This document shows positions 47,792-55,940 of a stretch of 64,000 nucleotides of DNA, piece by piece (position 1 is the stretch's first letter; every line of letters begins with the position of its first letter). The notes below the pieces were generated by a model, which did not search any database, was not told the origin of the DNA, and worked only from the letters and a program-made list of their open reading frames with translations. A program made the translations under genes and the position numbers. Source of the stretch: Aquabacter cavernae (GTDB lineage Bacteria > Pseudomonadota > Alphaproteobacteria > Rhizobiales > Xanthobacteraceae); assembly GCF_003993795.1 (NCBI RefSeq), contig NZ_RWKV01000009.1, forward strand, positions 49,276 through 113,275. Direction: 5' to 3'.

Positions 47792-48607
47792 ATGCGGTTC
47801 CGGTTGCCCCTGAAGATCGCCGCTCTCGCGACGGCCGCCGTCGCCGCAGACGCGGCGCACGCGCAGTACAATCCTGGCGCCACCCAATATGCCCCGCCCC
47901 CGCCGCAATATGTGGTTCCGGCGGAAGGCACGACGCCGCCCGGCTACGGCGCGCAGATCTACGCGCCCTCTTACGGCTATGCGCCGTCCTATAACGGGCC
48001 GCCGCCGTCGAACTACGGCCCCCCCGCGCAGTCCTACGCCCCGCCGCCCAATTACGGCCCGCCCAACGGTTACGGTGCGCCGCCGCCGGGACCGCAGGGC
48101 ATGATGTCGCCGTCCCAGGCTCGCGCCATCGCGCAGAATCTCGGCTACGACCAGGTGGGCCGGGCGGTGCTGAACGGCAACACCTATATGATGACCGCCA
48201 ATGCCGACAGCGGCCCGGTGCTGCTGGGCGTGGACGCCTTCACAGGCCGCCTGCGCCCGCTCGGTCCGGCTTATCCCCCACCCGGCAGCGCCGGCTACAC
48301 GCCGCCGCCCGCCGCGCCGCGCCCGTCCGTCGCCGCGCGCCCGCCCGTCGCCATGCCCCAGCCGCGCCCGTCGGATGCAGGCCCCGGTGACGATGACGAT
48401 GATGACGGCCCGGACGCGGCGGCCGTGGCGCCCCCGGATGTTCCGCCGCCCTCCGCCATGGCCGAACCGCCCGCCATGCCGCCCGCGACACCGCCGGCAG
48501 CGCCCCCGCCCGCGCACAGCTATGCGCCCACGGGGTCGGGCGCAGTCACGCCCGGCGACGGCGTTTCCGCGGGCTCCGCCTCGGTTCTCTCACGCGGAAC
48601 GCAATAG
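47792..48607 (+). CDS. Proline/tyrosine-rich secreted protein of unknown function
   Basis: 271 residues. Signal peptide MRFRLPLKIAALATAAVAADAAHAQ. The first third is made of NYGPP- and SYAPP-like repeats (PSYGYAPSYNGPPPSNYGPP). A compact middle part follows, SPSQARAIAQNLGYDQVGRAVLNGNTYMM-like with VLLGVDAFTGRLRPLG, resembling a small PepSY-like or putative cell-envelope domain. The C-terminal third is low-complexity Pro/Ala with a six-Asp run. No family recognised. The ATG at 47792 is supported by the signal peptide; the longer upstream frame is not. It is convergent with the AarF-like gene, three bases apart. Confidence 0.7.
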   Translation: MRFRLPLKIAALATAAVAADAAHAQYNPGATQYAPPPPQYVVPAEGTTPPGYGAQIYAPSYGYAPSYNGPPPSNYGPPAQSYAPPPNYGPPNGYGAPPPGPQGMMSPSQARAIAQNLGYDQVGRAVLNGNTYMMTANADSGPVLLGVDAFTGRLRPLGPAYPPPGSAGYTPPPAAPRPSVAARPPVAMPQPRPSDAGPGDDDDDDGPDAAAVAPPDVPPPSAMAEPPAMPPATPPAAPPPAHSYAPTGSGAVTPGDGVSAGSASVLSRGTQ

Positions 48608-48610
48608 CCG

Positions 48611-49969
48611 TCAGGCCGTCAGGCCCGCCGCGCGCAGGGCATCGGCCTGTCGCCGGGTCACCGTCGCCTCGCTGAAGCCGTCAATGGCTTCCTCGAACAA
48701 ATGGTGGAAGTTCAATTCGGCCTTCAGATGCAGGAAGACCGCGCCGAGCCCGATGGCGGCGCGGTCCATGAAGACGAATTCGCGCGGCACCGTCACGGGC
48801 CCCAGTTCCTTCAGGGCCATGTGCACGCGATGGGCTTCCCGCCGCCCATACTGGCCGGGCTCCACGCCGTCCGCGATGGTGCGCACCCGGTCGTCCATGA
48901 GCGGGCCGTAGATGAAGCGCGCCCAGATGTTGAGGACGTCGATCAGCTCCCGCTTCAGCCCCTTGAAGCCCCAGACCTCATAGGCGTGCACCACCCGTGC
49001 GTCATCGCCTTCCAGCAGGCCCCGATAGAGATCCACCACGCCCGCCACGAAGCGCGGCGGGAAGATGCGGATGCAGCCATAGTCCAGCAGGTTGATTCCC
49101 GCAGGCTGCCCCTCCCCGTCGCGGAACACGGTGTAATTGCCCAGATGCGGGTCGCCATGGATGACGCCGAACCGGCTGAACGGCAGCCACCACGCGGCGA
49201 ACATGGCGCGGGCCAACCGATTGCGCTCCTCCGGCGCGTGATCCACGAAGCCCAATATCTTCTCGCCCTCCAGCCAGTGAAGGGTGAGCAGGCGGCCGGT
49301 GGACAGGTCCTCGCGCACAGTGGGGACGCGCACCAGGGGCTCGTCCTTCAGAATCACCCCATAGAGCGCCGCGTGCCGCGCCTCGCGACGGTAATCGAGT
49401 TCCTCGCGCACCCGCGCCCCGATCTCACCGGCGATCTCGCGGGTATCGATGACGCCGTTCATGCGGCGATGCAGGGCGAACAGCACGTCCAGTTGATTGA
49501 GGTCCGCCTCCACCGCCGCCTGCATGTCGGGATATTGGAGCTTGCAGGCCACGTCCTCGCCGTCCAGGGCCACCGCACGGTGCACCTGCCCCAGCGAGGC
49601 GGCGGCGGCGGGGGTCTCGTCGAAGCGCGCGAACCTGCTCTGCCAGTCGCGCCCCAGCTCCGCCATCATGCGGCGACGCACGAAGGCGCGGCCCATGGGT
49701 GGGGCGTCGCTCTGTAGCTTCTGGAGTTCCGTCGCATATTCGGGCGGCAGCAGGTCCGGCACTGTGGCCATGAGCTGCGCCACCTTCATGAGCGGCCCCT
49801 TCAGGCCGCCCAGGGCCGAGGCCAGCGCGGCCGCATTCCCCTCCCCGCGATCGAGGCCCAGGAGGCGGGTTCCGGCGATCCGCGCCGCCACGCCCCCCAC
49901 ATTGGCGCCCACACGCGCATAGCGCGCCGCGCGGGCGGACAATCGGTCGCGTTCACGGTCGTCGGACAT
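48611..49969 (-). CDS. AarF/ABC1/UbiB-type atypical kinase family protein
   Basis: 452 residues. UbiB-family features in order: the N-terminal GGLKGPLMKVAQLMATVPDLLPPEY (the KxGQ motif appears as KVAQ), Ala-rich nucleotide loop AAAASLGQVHRAVA, VACKLQYPDM (ATP-binding Lys), catalytic VIHGDPHLGNYTVF and metal-binding LLDYGCIRI. True UbiB aids ubiquinone synthesis; this KVAQ form is a separate paralogue group with no assigned role. The start at 49969 follows AAGGAG. The next gene upstream on this strand is a small membrane protein 23 bp away, so they may be co-transcribed. Confidence 0.87.
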   Translation of the reverse strand: MSDDRERDRLSARAARYARVGANVGGVAARIAGTRLLGLDRGEGNAAALASALGGLKGPLMKVAQLMATVPDLLPPEYATELQKLQSDAPPMGRAFVRRRMMAELGRDWQSRFARFDETPAAAASLGQVHRAVALDGEDVACKLQYPDMQAAVEADLNQLDVLFALHRRMNGVIDTREIAGEIGARVREELDYRREARHAALYGVILKDEPLVRVPTVREDLSTGRLLTLHWLEGEKILGFVDHAPEERNRLARAMFAAWWLPFSRFGVIHGDPHLGNYTVFRDGEGQPAGINLLDYGCIRIFPPRFVAGVVDLYRGLLEGDDARVVHAYEVWGFKGLKRELIDVLNIWARFIYGPLMDDRVRTIADGVEPGQYGRREAHRVHMALKELGPVTVPREFVFMDRAAIGLGAVFLHLKAELNFHHLFEEAIDGFSEATVTRRQADALRAAGLTA

Positions 49970-49992
49970 CACGGCTCCTTCGCGTCCGGCCC

Positions 49993-50481
49993 TCAGGGGG
50001 TCGCGGACTTGCGGGTGAGGGCCAGGAGAATGAGAAGGGAAACGGGCGTGAGCATGTCCGTATAGAAGATGGGCCCGGCATTGCCCGGCGCGAAATTGGC
50101 CGTGCTGACCATCTGGATGATGTGCCCCCACGCCGCGCCGCCCAGGAAGAACAGCATGAACAGCGACAAGGAGAGGCGGAAGTTCCAGCTGGTGCGATAG
50201 GCCGCGATGAGGCCCACCACGCCGACGCCGAGATTGCAGACGCCCACCTCGAACTGGAACGGGCTCGGCGCCCAGCCGATGGAAGCCGCCGTCTGGGCGG
50301 GAAAGCCGAGATGGCCGAGCGCGCCCCATAGCCCCTGTATGCCCACGGGAAACAGCATGATGGAACGGATGAGCGCCTGCGCCAGCGCGCCCGGGGGACG
50401 GGGCTTCGGGATCCGGCCATAGGTCACGCCCGCGACGAAAATCGCCAGCACCCACATGATGATGGGAAACCAGAAAACCAT
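49993..50481 (-). CDS. Four-helix integral membrane protein of unknown function
   Basis: 162 residues, mostly hydrophobic: MVFWFPIIMWVLAIFVAGVTYG, LIRSIMLFPVGIQGLWGALGHLGF, VGVCNLGVGVVGLIAAYR, LSLSLFMLFFLGGAAWGHIIQMV, and a final LLILLALTRK. Gly-rich helices with GALGH and GAAWGH motifs are seen; it may belong to the DUF6790 group, but I am not certain. The start at 50481 follows GGGGGAGG. It precedes the AarF-like kinase gene by 23 bp on the same strand. Confidence 0.7.
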   Translation of the reverse strand: MVFWFPIIMWVLAIFVAGVTYGRIPKPRPPGALAQALIRSIMLFPVGIQGLWGALGHLGFPAQTAASIGWAPSPFQFEVGVCNLGVGVVGLIAAYRTSWNFRLSLSLFMLFFLGGAAWGHIIQMVSTANFAPGNAGPIFYTDMLTPVSLLILLALTRKSATP

Positions 50482-50694
50482 CCTCGTCCTCCCCCGGCAG
50501 CCCACGCCGCGAACATGGGTCGCAGGACCCGCGTCGCGATCCGAAAAACGCCCCTGGCACAGGCCCTTAAGCGGCGGGCCCGCGCTGTGGCCCACGGGAT
50601 CCAAGCCAAGACTTACACCAAACGCCGGTCCCCGCCAGCGCCCCGCGCGCCCGCTCCGCTTTCCTCTCGCCCGGCGCCGGTCTACACAGCGCTC

Positions 50695-51081
50695 ATGGAC
50701 GCGCGAACGACAGCGAGCGGCACGGTGAGACGGTGGGCCCTTCGGCTCCTCATCGCCTATGCGCTGCTGTTCCAGGGCCTCGCCGGCAGTCTTGCGGGCA
50801 CCCTCCACGCCTTCGCCGCGCAGGGCTTCGCCGATGCGGGTGAAATGTGCCCCCCCTCGCGCGGAGAGACCCCCGCACCACAACCCACCAGCCATGACGG
50901 CGTGTGCTGCACGCTGGGATGCGCGGCGGCCCAGCCGACTTTCGATCGTATCGAAGCACAGGATGCATCGGCTCCGGCGCGGCGCTGGACCGTGTTGCGG
51001 ATCGGGATCGAGAGCACGGACGCCCCGACGCCGCTGAAGCGGCGCGGATGCGAGGCGAGAGGACCGCCGCGGGTCGCCTGA
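50695..51081 (+). CDS. DUF2946-like small protein next to copper genes
   Basis: 128 residues. One membrane or signal segment, ALRLLIAYALLFQGLAGSLAGTL, then a short region with HDGVCCTLGCAAAQ, a His/Cys cluster like those of DUF2946 proteins, which are commonly found beside copper-handling genes. The Cys-Cys-x3-Cys suggests metal binding (inference). The ATG at 50695 is the reasonable start; upstream in-frame sequence is Arg-rich. The YcnI-PCuAC gene begins 40 bp later in the same direction, probably the same transcript. Confidence 0.65.
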   Translation: MDARTTASGTVRRWALRLLIAYALLFQGLAGSLAGTLHAFAAQGFADAGEMCPPSRGETPAPQPTSHDGVCCTLGCAAAQPTFDRIEAQDASAPARRWTVLRIGIESTDAPTPLKRRGCEARGPPRVA

Positions 51082-51121
51082 CCCGCCGCCCTTTCGTCCT
51101 TACATCCTTCGGAGACGTTCC

Positions 51122-52084
51122 ATGTCCCGCCTGTTCCTGAACGGCGCCGCCTGCGCGGCCGCCCTCCTCTTTTCCGCCCCCGCCTTCGCCCATGTGACGC
51201 TGGAGCAGAAGGAGGCCACGTCCGGCACCTTCTACAAGGGCGTGCTGCGCGTGCCCCATGGCTGCGGCGATGCCGCCACCACCAGCATCAAGGTGTCCAT
51301 CCCCGAAGGGGTGGTGAATGTGAAGCCCCAGCCCAAGCCCGGCTGGACGCTGGCCACCGAGACCGGCCCTTATGAGAAGTCCTACGCGGTGATGCACGGC
51401 CCGCCCGTGAGCCAGGGGGTGCGCAGCGTCTCCTGGTCCGGGGGCAGCCTGTCCAACGCCAATTATGACGAGTTCGTCTTCGTCGCCTATCTGGCGCCGG
51501 ACGCCGCGCCGAAGACGCTCTATTTCCCCACCCTGCAGACCTGCGGCACCCTCACGTCCGACTGGAACGAGATTCCCGGCGCCGCCACTCCCAAGCCCGC
51601 CCATCCCGCCCCCGGCCTGAAGCTGGCCGCGGCTGCGGACGCGGGTGCGGTGGCCAAGGCCGGTGACCTCGCCGTGGCCACGCCTTGGTCGCGGGCGACG
51701 CCGGGCGGCGCCAAGGTGGCGGGCGGATATCTCACCGTCACCAATGGCGGCACCACGCCGGACCGGCTGACAGGCGGCACCTTCGCCCAGGCAGGGCGGG
51801 TGGAAATCCATGAAATGGCGATGAAGGACGGGGTGATGACCATGCGCCCCCTGGCGGACGGCCTGGAGATTCCGCCCGGCGCCAGCGTCAGCTTCGCGCC
51901 CGGCGGCTATCACCTCATGTTCTTCGACCTGAAGCAGCCGCTGAAGGAAGGCGACAGCGTGAAGGGCACCCTCACCTTCCAGAAGGCGGGCACCGTGGAC
52001 GTGACCTTCGACGTGCGCGGCATCGGCGCGGGTGCGCCCTCTTCCGCCCCCGCCGCGGGCGGCCACGGCGAGCACAAGCACTGA
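51122..52084 (+). CDS. YcnI (DUF1775) - PCuAC fusion, periplasmic copper protein
   Basis: 320 residues with two copper-binding domains. Signal peptide MSRLFLNGAACAAALLFSAPAFA leaves an N-terminal His (HVTLEQKEA), the copper ligand of YcnI domains; the YcnI part runs to about residue 155 (WSGGSLSNANYDEFVF). An Ala/Pro linker leads to a PCuAC domain (about 185-300) with WSRATPGGAKVAGGYLTVTN and the Cu(I) motif H(E)M...M...H-x-M seen as EIHEMAMKDGVMTM and GGYHLMF. The tail is His-rich (GGHGEHKH). It probably delivers copper to cytochrome oxidase or manages periplasmic copper. Confidence 0.9.
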   Translation: MSRLFLNGAACAAALLFSAPAFAHVTLEQKEATSGTFYKGVLRVPHGCGDAATTSIKVSIPEGVVNVKPQPKPGWTLATETGPYEKSYAVMHGPPVSQGVRSVSWSGGSLSNANYDEFVFVAYLAPDAAPKTLYFPTLQTCGTLTSDWNEIPGAATPKPAHPAPGLKLAAAADAGAVAKAGDLAVATPWSRATPGGAKVAGGYLTVTNGGTTPDRLTGGTFAQAGRVEIHEMAMKDGVMTMRPLADGLEIPPGASVSFAPGGYHLMFFDLKQPLKEGDSVKGTLTFQKAGTVDVTFDVRGIGAGAPSSAPAAGGHGEHKH

Positions 52085-52215
52085 CCCTTCCCTTCTAAGA
52101 GGGAACCGGCACCCGGCAGGATCGCGGCAGGCAGGCCCGCGCCGCGATCCCTCCGGCCGCCGGCCTCGACGGATATGAGCGAACCGCATCAGTCCGTCCC
52201 GGCGCAGGCGCGCCC

Positions 52216-52662
52216 TCAGTCTTCCAGCACCAGATTGCCGGCCACATCGAACCCGGTGAACGGGTTGAAGGCCACTTCCCACAAATGGCCGTCCGGATCG
52301 GCGAAATAGCCGGAATAGCCGCCCCAGAAGACGGCCTGCGCTGCCTTCACGAGGCGCCCGCCCGTGGCGGCGGCGCGGGTGAGCAGCGCATCCACCTCCT
52401 GCGGGCTTGTGAGGTTGCAGGCCAGGGCCACGCCGGAGAACGCAGACGGCGGCGTGTCCGCCACACCCGCATCGGCGGCGAGGTCCGCGCGGGGAAAGAG
52501 GCTCAGCACCGCCCCGCCCACCTCGAAGAAGGCGACGCCGTCATATTTGCGCGCCCGCCGCACGAGGCCGAGCCCGTCATAGAAGGCGATGGCGCGGGCA
52601 AGGTCGCCGACGCCCAGCGTCACCAGGGTCAGCCGCAAGGCGGGGGTGAGTGTCTCATCCAT
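52216..52662 (-). CDS. VOC/glyoxalase-fold protein
   Basis: 148 residues. Vicinal-oxygen-chelate pattern: LRLTLVTLGVGDLARAIAFYDGLGLV at the start, FFEVGGAVLSLFPR, and the closing YFADPDGHLWEVAFNPF, where the Glu is the usual metal ligand. Members range from glyoxalases to bleomycin-type resistance proteins; this one cannot be placed further. The start at 52662 has AAGGA upstream. It begins 15 bp after the radical SAM gene's stop on the same strand and is likely in that transcript. Confidence 0.87.
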   Translation of the reverse strand: MDETLTPALRLTLVTLGVGDLARAIAFYDGLGLVRRARKYDGVAFFEVGGAVLSLFPRADLAADAGVADTPPSAFSGVALACNLTSPQEVDALLTRAAATGGRLVKAAQAVFWGGYSGYFADPDGHLWEVAFNPFTGFDVAGNLVLED

Positions 52663-52676
52663 CCGGGGCGTCCTTC

Positions 52677-53969
52677 TCAGAAAAGCGAAAGCTGTTCGCC
52701 GGGCTGCACCGGGCGGCGGAAATGGGCCGTGGTGAGCTTCAGGCCTCGCCCCGCGAGGCCCAGGCGGCGGGCGGCGATCTCGAAGCGGCGGCCGATGGTC
52801 CAGGCATAGGGGCCGATCCCCTTGCCGCGCGTGCCGAAGGCCGAATCGTAGTCCTTTCCCCCGTGCATGTCCCGCACCAGCGCCATCACATGGCGCGCCT
52901 TGTCGGGCACATGGGTCACCAGCCATTCCTTGAACAGGTCGGCGATCTCCAGCGGCAGGCGCAGGGTCACATAGCCCGCCTCCCGCGCGCCCGCTTCCTT
53001 GCCCGCTTCCAGAAGGCGCTCGATCTCCATGTCGTTGAGGGCGGGGATCAGGGGCGCCGTCAGGATCGCCGTGGGGATGCCCGCCTCCGACAGGCGCCGG
53101 ATGGTTTCCAGCCGCCGCCCGGGCGTGGAAGCGCGGGGCTCCATGGCCCGCGCCAGCTTGTGGTCCAGGGTGGTGATGGAAATCGCCACCTTCACGAGAT
53201 CACGACTCGCGAGATCGCAGAGGATGTCCAGGTCCCGCGCGATCAGGCCGGACTTGGTGACGATCCCCACCGGATGGCCGAAGTCGCGCAGCACCTCCAG
53301 GATGCGCCGCGTCAGCGCATATTGCTTCTCGATGGGCTGGTAGGGGTCGGTATTGGTGCCGATGGCGATGATGCGCGGCTTGTAGGCGGGATGGGACAGT
53401 TCCCGCGCCAACAGCTCCGGCGCATCGGGCTTCACGAACAGCTTGGTCTCGAAATCCAGCCCTGCGGAGAGGCCGTGATAGGCGTGGGTCGGCCGCGCGA
53501 AACAATAGACGCAGCCGTGCTCGCAGCCCCGATACGTGTTTATGGAGCGGTCGAAGCCGATATCGGGCGACTGGTTGCGGGTGATGATGGTGCGCGCCCG
53601 CTCCTCCGTCACCTCGGTGCGCAGCGGCGGAAGGTCCTCCAGGCTCTGCCAGCCGTCATCGAACAGGATGCGCGCGGCAGGCTCGAACCGCCCCGCCGCA
53701 TTGGACACCGCCCCCCGCCCCCGGCGCCGCTCCGCCTCCACCCCCGTGCCGCGCTCCGGCTCGTATCCAGGGCCGTCCAAGGGCGGGATTTCGGGCGCAC
53801 GAGCCCTCTCGTCCTGTAGCCGCCCCAGAATGCGCGCGGCGCGCGTGCTTTTTTTCGCCGCAGGAGCGGACTTGCCGTCCGAGGACGCGCTCTCCGCCTT
53901 CGGCGGCGCAGCATTTGCGGGCCCTTGGGGCCCGAGCGGAAAAACGCTGGATTCATATAGAGAAGCCAT
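52677..53969 (-). CDS. PA0069-family radical SAM protein (spore photoproduct lyase-related)
   Basis: 430 residues. The radical SAM cluster is C-x3-C-x2-C in YRGCEHGCVYCFARPTH near residue 145, followed by ETKLFVKPDAPELLARELSH, GTNTDPYQPIEKQY and KSGLIARDLDIL, all typical of the PA0069/Rv2578c group related to SplB, a DNA-repair lyase. The function of the group is unproven. The N-terminal 110 residues are low-complexity (PPKAESASSDGK). The start at 53969 is the most likely, though Shine-Dalgarno is weak. A LexA-type box lies 24 bp upstream, suggesting SOS control. Confidence 0.87.
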   Translation of the reverse strand: MASLYESSVFPLGPQGPANAAPPKAESASSDGKSAPAAKKSTRAARILGRLQDERARAPEIPPLDGPGYEPERGTGVEAERRRGRGAVSNAAGRFEPAARILFDDGWQSLEDLPPLRTEVTEERARTIITRNQSPDIGFDRSINTYRGCEHGCVYCFARPTHAYHGLSAGLDFETKLFVKPDAPELLARELSHPAYKPRIIAIGTNTDPYQPIEKQYALTRRILEVLRDFGHPVGIVTKSGLIARDLDILCDLASRDLVKVAISITTLDHKLARAMEPRASTPGRRLETIRRLSEAGIPTAILTAPLIPALNDMEIERLLEAGKEAGAREAGYVTLRLPLEIADLFKEWLVTHVPDKARHVMALVRDMHGGKDYDSAFGTRGKGIGPYAWTIGRRFEIAARRLGLAGRGLKLTTAHFRRPVQPGEQLSLF

Positions 53970-53992
53970 GTTCCAAGCATAATCGAGAATAG

Positions 53993-54007
53993 GAACATAA
54001 CAAGAAC
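53993..54007 (-). promoter_or_regulatory. LexA-type SOS box (GTTC-N7-GTTC)
   Basis: Plus strand GAACATAACAAGAAC; minus strand GTTCTTGTTATGTTC. It fits the alphaproteobacterial LexA consensus exactly, with an AT-rich spacer, 24 bp before the radical SAM start. Confidence 0.65.
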
Positions 54008-54140
54008 ATTTTTCCGAAATGAACCTGCTGAGCAGCATTGAAAACCGATGAATTTTGTATACTGTGGACCAGAGCGAGTTGCCACAGTTGCCCTTCTCCG
54101 GTAAAGGGCCAGAGCTACCGCATGCTAGGGGGAAGACGCC

Positions 54141-54293
54141 ATGGCCGAACACGGCACGCTGGAATACGCCACCGCCGAAGGCAACGATTACGAAGAGCAT
54201 GCGCGCACCTACGCGCTGTTTACGAACCTGACCAAATGGGGGACGATCGCAGTCGCTCTGCTCATGGTCTTCATGTGGTTCTTCCTCCTCTGA
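54141..54293 (+). CDS. aa3-type cytochrome c oxidase subunit IV
   Basis: 50 residues: N-terminal MAEHGTLEYATAEGNDYEEH, followed by ARTYALFTNLTKWGTIA and one membrane helix VALLMVFMWFFLL. This layout (acidic head, YxxF...W, single helix) is that of bacterial aa3 oxidase subunit IV. The ATG follows GGGGGAAG. It lies just ahead of the transhydrogenase genes, an order common in Rhizobiales, although the main oxidase genes are elsewhere. Confidence 0.88.
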   Translation: MAEHGTLEYATAEGNDYEEHARTYALFTNLTKWGTIAVALLMVFMWFFLL

Positions 54294-54323
54294 ATCGCGC
54301 CCTCGGGCCTCGGAGACGTTTCA

Positions 54324-55475
54324 ATGAAAATCGCTGTACCCGCCGAGGTTGATCTCGGCGAGCCGCGGGTCGCTGCGACCCCGGATACGGTCAAGCGGCT
54401 GGTGACTCTCGGCGCCACGGTGGCGGTCGAGACGGGCGCCGGCCTGAAGTCGGGCATTATCGACGCGGACTATGAAGCCGCCGGAGCCACCATCGCCGCC
54501 TCGGCGCATGACGCGCTCGCGGGCGCGGACGTGGTTCTCAAGGTGCGCCGTCCCACCACTGCGGAACTGCCGGACTACAAGGCGGGCGCGCTGGTTCTGG
54601 CCATCATGGATCCCTATGGCAACGAGGACGCGCTGAAGGCCCTGGCCGATGCGGGCCTTGCCACCTTCGCCATGGAGATGATGCCCCGCATCACCCGTGC
54701 GCAGGTGATGGACGTTCTGTCCTCGCAGGCGAACCTCGCCGGCTATCGCGCCGTCATCGACGCCTCGTCCGAGTTCGGCCGCGCGCTGCCGATGATGATG
54801 ACCGCCGCGGGCACGGTTCCGGCCGCCCGCTGCTTCATCATGGGTGCGGGCGTCGCGGGCCTCCAGGCCATCGCCACCGCCCGCCGCCTCGGCGCGGTGG
54901 TGACCGCCACGGACGTGCGTCCCGCCGCCAAGGAACAGGTGGAATCGCTGGGCGCCAAGTTCGTCGCGGTTGAGGACGAGGAGTTCAAGCAGGCCGAGAC
55001 CGCAGCGGGCTATGCCAAGCCCATGTCGGCCGAATATCAGGCCAAGCAGGCGGCCCTCGTCGCCGAGCACATCAAGAAGCAGGACATGGTCATCACGACC
55101 GCGCTCATTCCGGGCCGTCCTGCGCCGAAGCTCGTCACCGCCGCCATGGTGGCCTCCATGAAGCCGGGCTCGGTGATCATCGACCTCGCGGTCGAGCGCG
55201 GCGGCAACGTGGAAGGCGCAGTGCCCGGAGAGGTAGCGCAGGTGAACGGCGTGAAGATCGTCGGCCATCTCAACACCGCCGGCCGCATCGCCGCGTCCGC
55301 GTCGCAGCTTTATGCGAAGAACCTTTATGCGTTCCTCGAAACCATGATCGACAAGCAGGCCAAGGCCCTTGCCGTGAAGTGGGACGACGAACTGGTGAAG
55401 GCCACTCTTCTGACCCGCGACAGCGCGGTCGTTCACCCCAATTTCGCCCCCAAGGTTGAGGGAGCCGTGCAATGA
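54324..55475 (+). CDS. pntAA: Proton-translocating NAD(P) transhydrogenase, subunit alpha part 1
   Basis: 383 residues, the soluble NAD(H)-binding domain I. Motifs: [41 protein letters not shown] (Gln and Tyr contacting NAD), the Rossmann [30 protein letters not shown] and the mobile-loop region [15 protein letters not shown]. The three subunits together reduce NADP with NADH using the proton gradient, supplying NADPH. Its stop overlaps the pntAB start by four bases (ATGA), and pntB follows closely. Confidence 0.95.
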   Translation: MKIAVPAEVDLGEPRVAATPDTVKRLVTLGATVAVETGAGLKSGIIDADYEAAGATIAASAHDALAGADVVLKVRRPTTAELPDYKAGALVLAIMDPYGNEDALKALADAGLATFAMEMMPRITRAQVMDVLSSQANLAGYRAVIDASSEFGRALPMMMTAAGTVPAARCFIMGAGVAGLQAIATARRLGAVVTATDVRPAAKEQVESLGAKFVAVEDEEFKQAETAAGYAKPMSAEYQAKQAALVAEHIKKQDMVITTALIPGRPAPKLVTAAMVASMKPGSVIIDLAVERGGNVEGAVPGEVAQVNGVKIVGHLNTAGRIAASASQLYAKNLYAFLETMIDKQAKALAVKWDDELVKATLLTRDSAVVHPNFAPKVEGAVQ

Positions 55476-55930
55476 GCAGCCCCATCGCAGCCCAGACGGC
55501 GGTGGATGCCGCCGCGCAGGCCCGCGCCGCGGCGGAAGTCGCGCGCCAGGCGGCCGAAGCCGCCCAGATCTATGCCGACCAGGCGGCCACCGCGCTCGGC
55601 GCGGCGGCCCATGCCGCCACGGGCGGCGCCATCGACCCCTTCGTCTTCCGCCTCGCCATCTTCGTGCTGGCGGTTTTCGTTGGCTATTACGTGGTGTGGT
55701 CGGTGACCCCGGCGCTCCACACCCCGCTCATGTCCGTCACCAACGCCATCTCCTCGGTGATCGTGGTGGGCGCGCTTCTGGCGGTGGGTGTCTCGACGGC
55801 CGGTGATGCCGGTCATTCCTGGGGGGCGCGCATCTTCGGATTCATCGCCCTGGTCTTTGCATCGGTGAACATATTCGGCGGGTTCCTCGTGACCAGCCGC
55901 ATGCTCGCCATGTATCAAAAGAAGAAGTGA
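55472..55930 (+). CDS. pntAB: Transhydrogenase, subunit alpha part 2
   Basis: 152 residues. The N-terminal 55 residues are an Ala-rich coiled-coil-like extension ([28 protein letters not shown]), longer than usual. Three membrane helices follow: [37 protein letters not shown] and [24 protein letters not shown], the last with the conserved FGGFLVTxRML motif. It supplies part of the proton channel. Confidence 0.93.
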   Translation: MSSPIAAQTAVDAAAQARAAAEVARQAAEAAQIYADQAATALGAAAHAATGGAIDPFVFRLAIFVLAVFVGYYVVWSVTPALHTPLMSVTNAISSVIVVGALLAVGVSTAGDAGHSWGARIFGFIALVFASVNIFGGFLVTSRMLAMYQKKK

Positions 55931-55940
55931 GGACGTTGCG

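Noticed and set aside
47424..47813. Plus-strand open frame in the gltB upstream region
   Set aside because: Arg/Pro-rich, no Shine-Dalgarno, overlaps the start of the better-supported proline-rich secreted protein.
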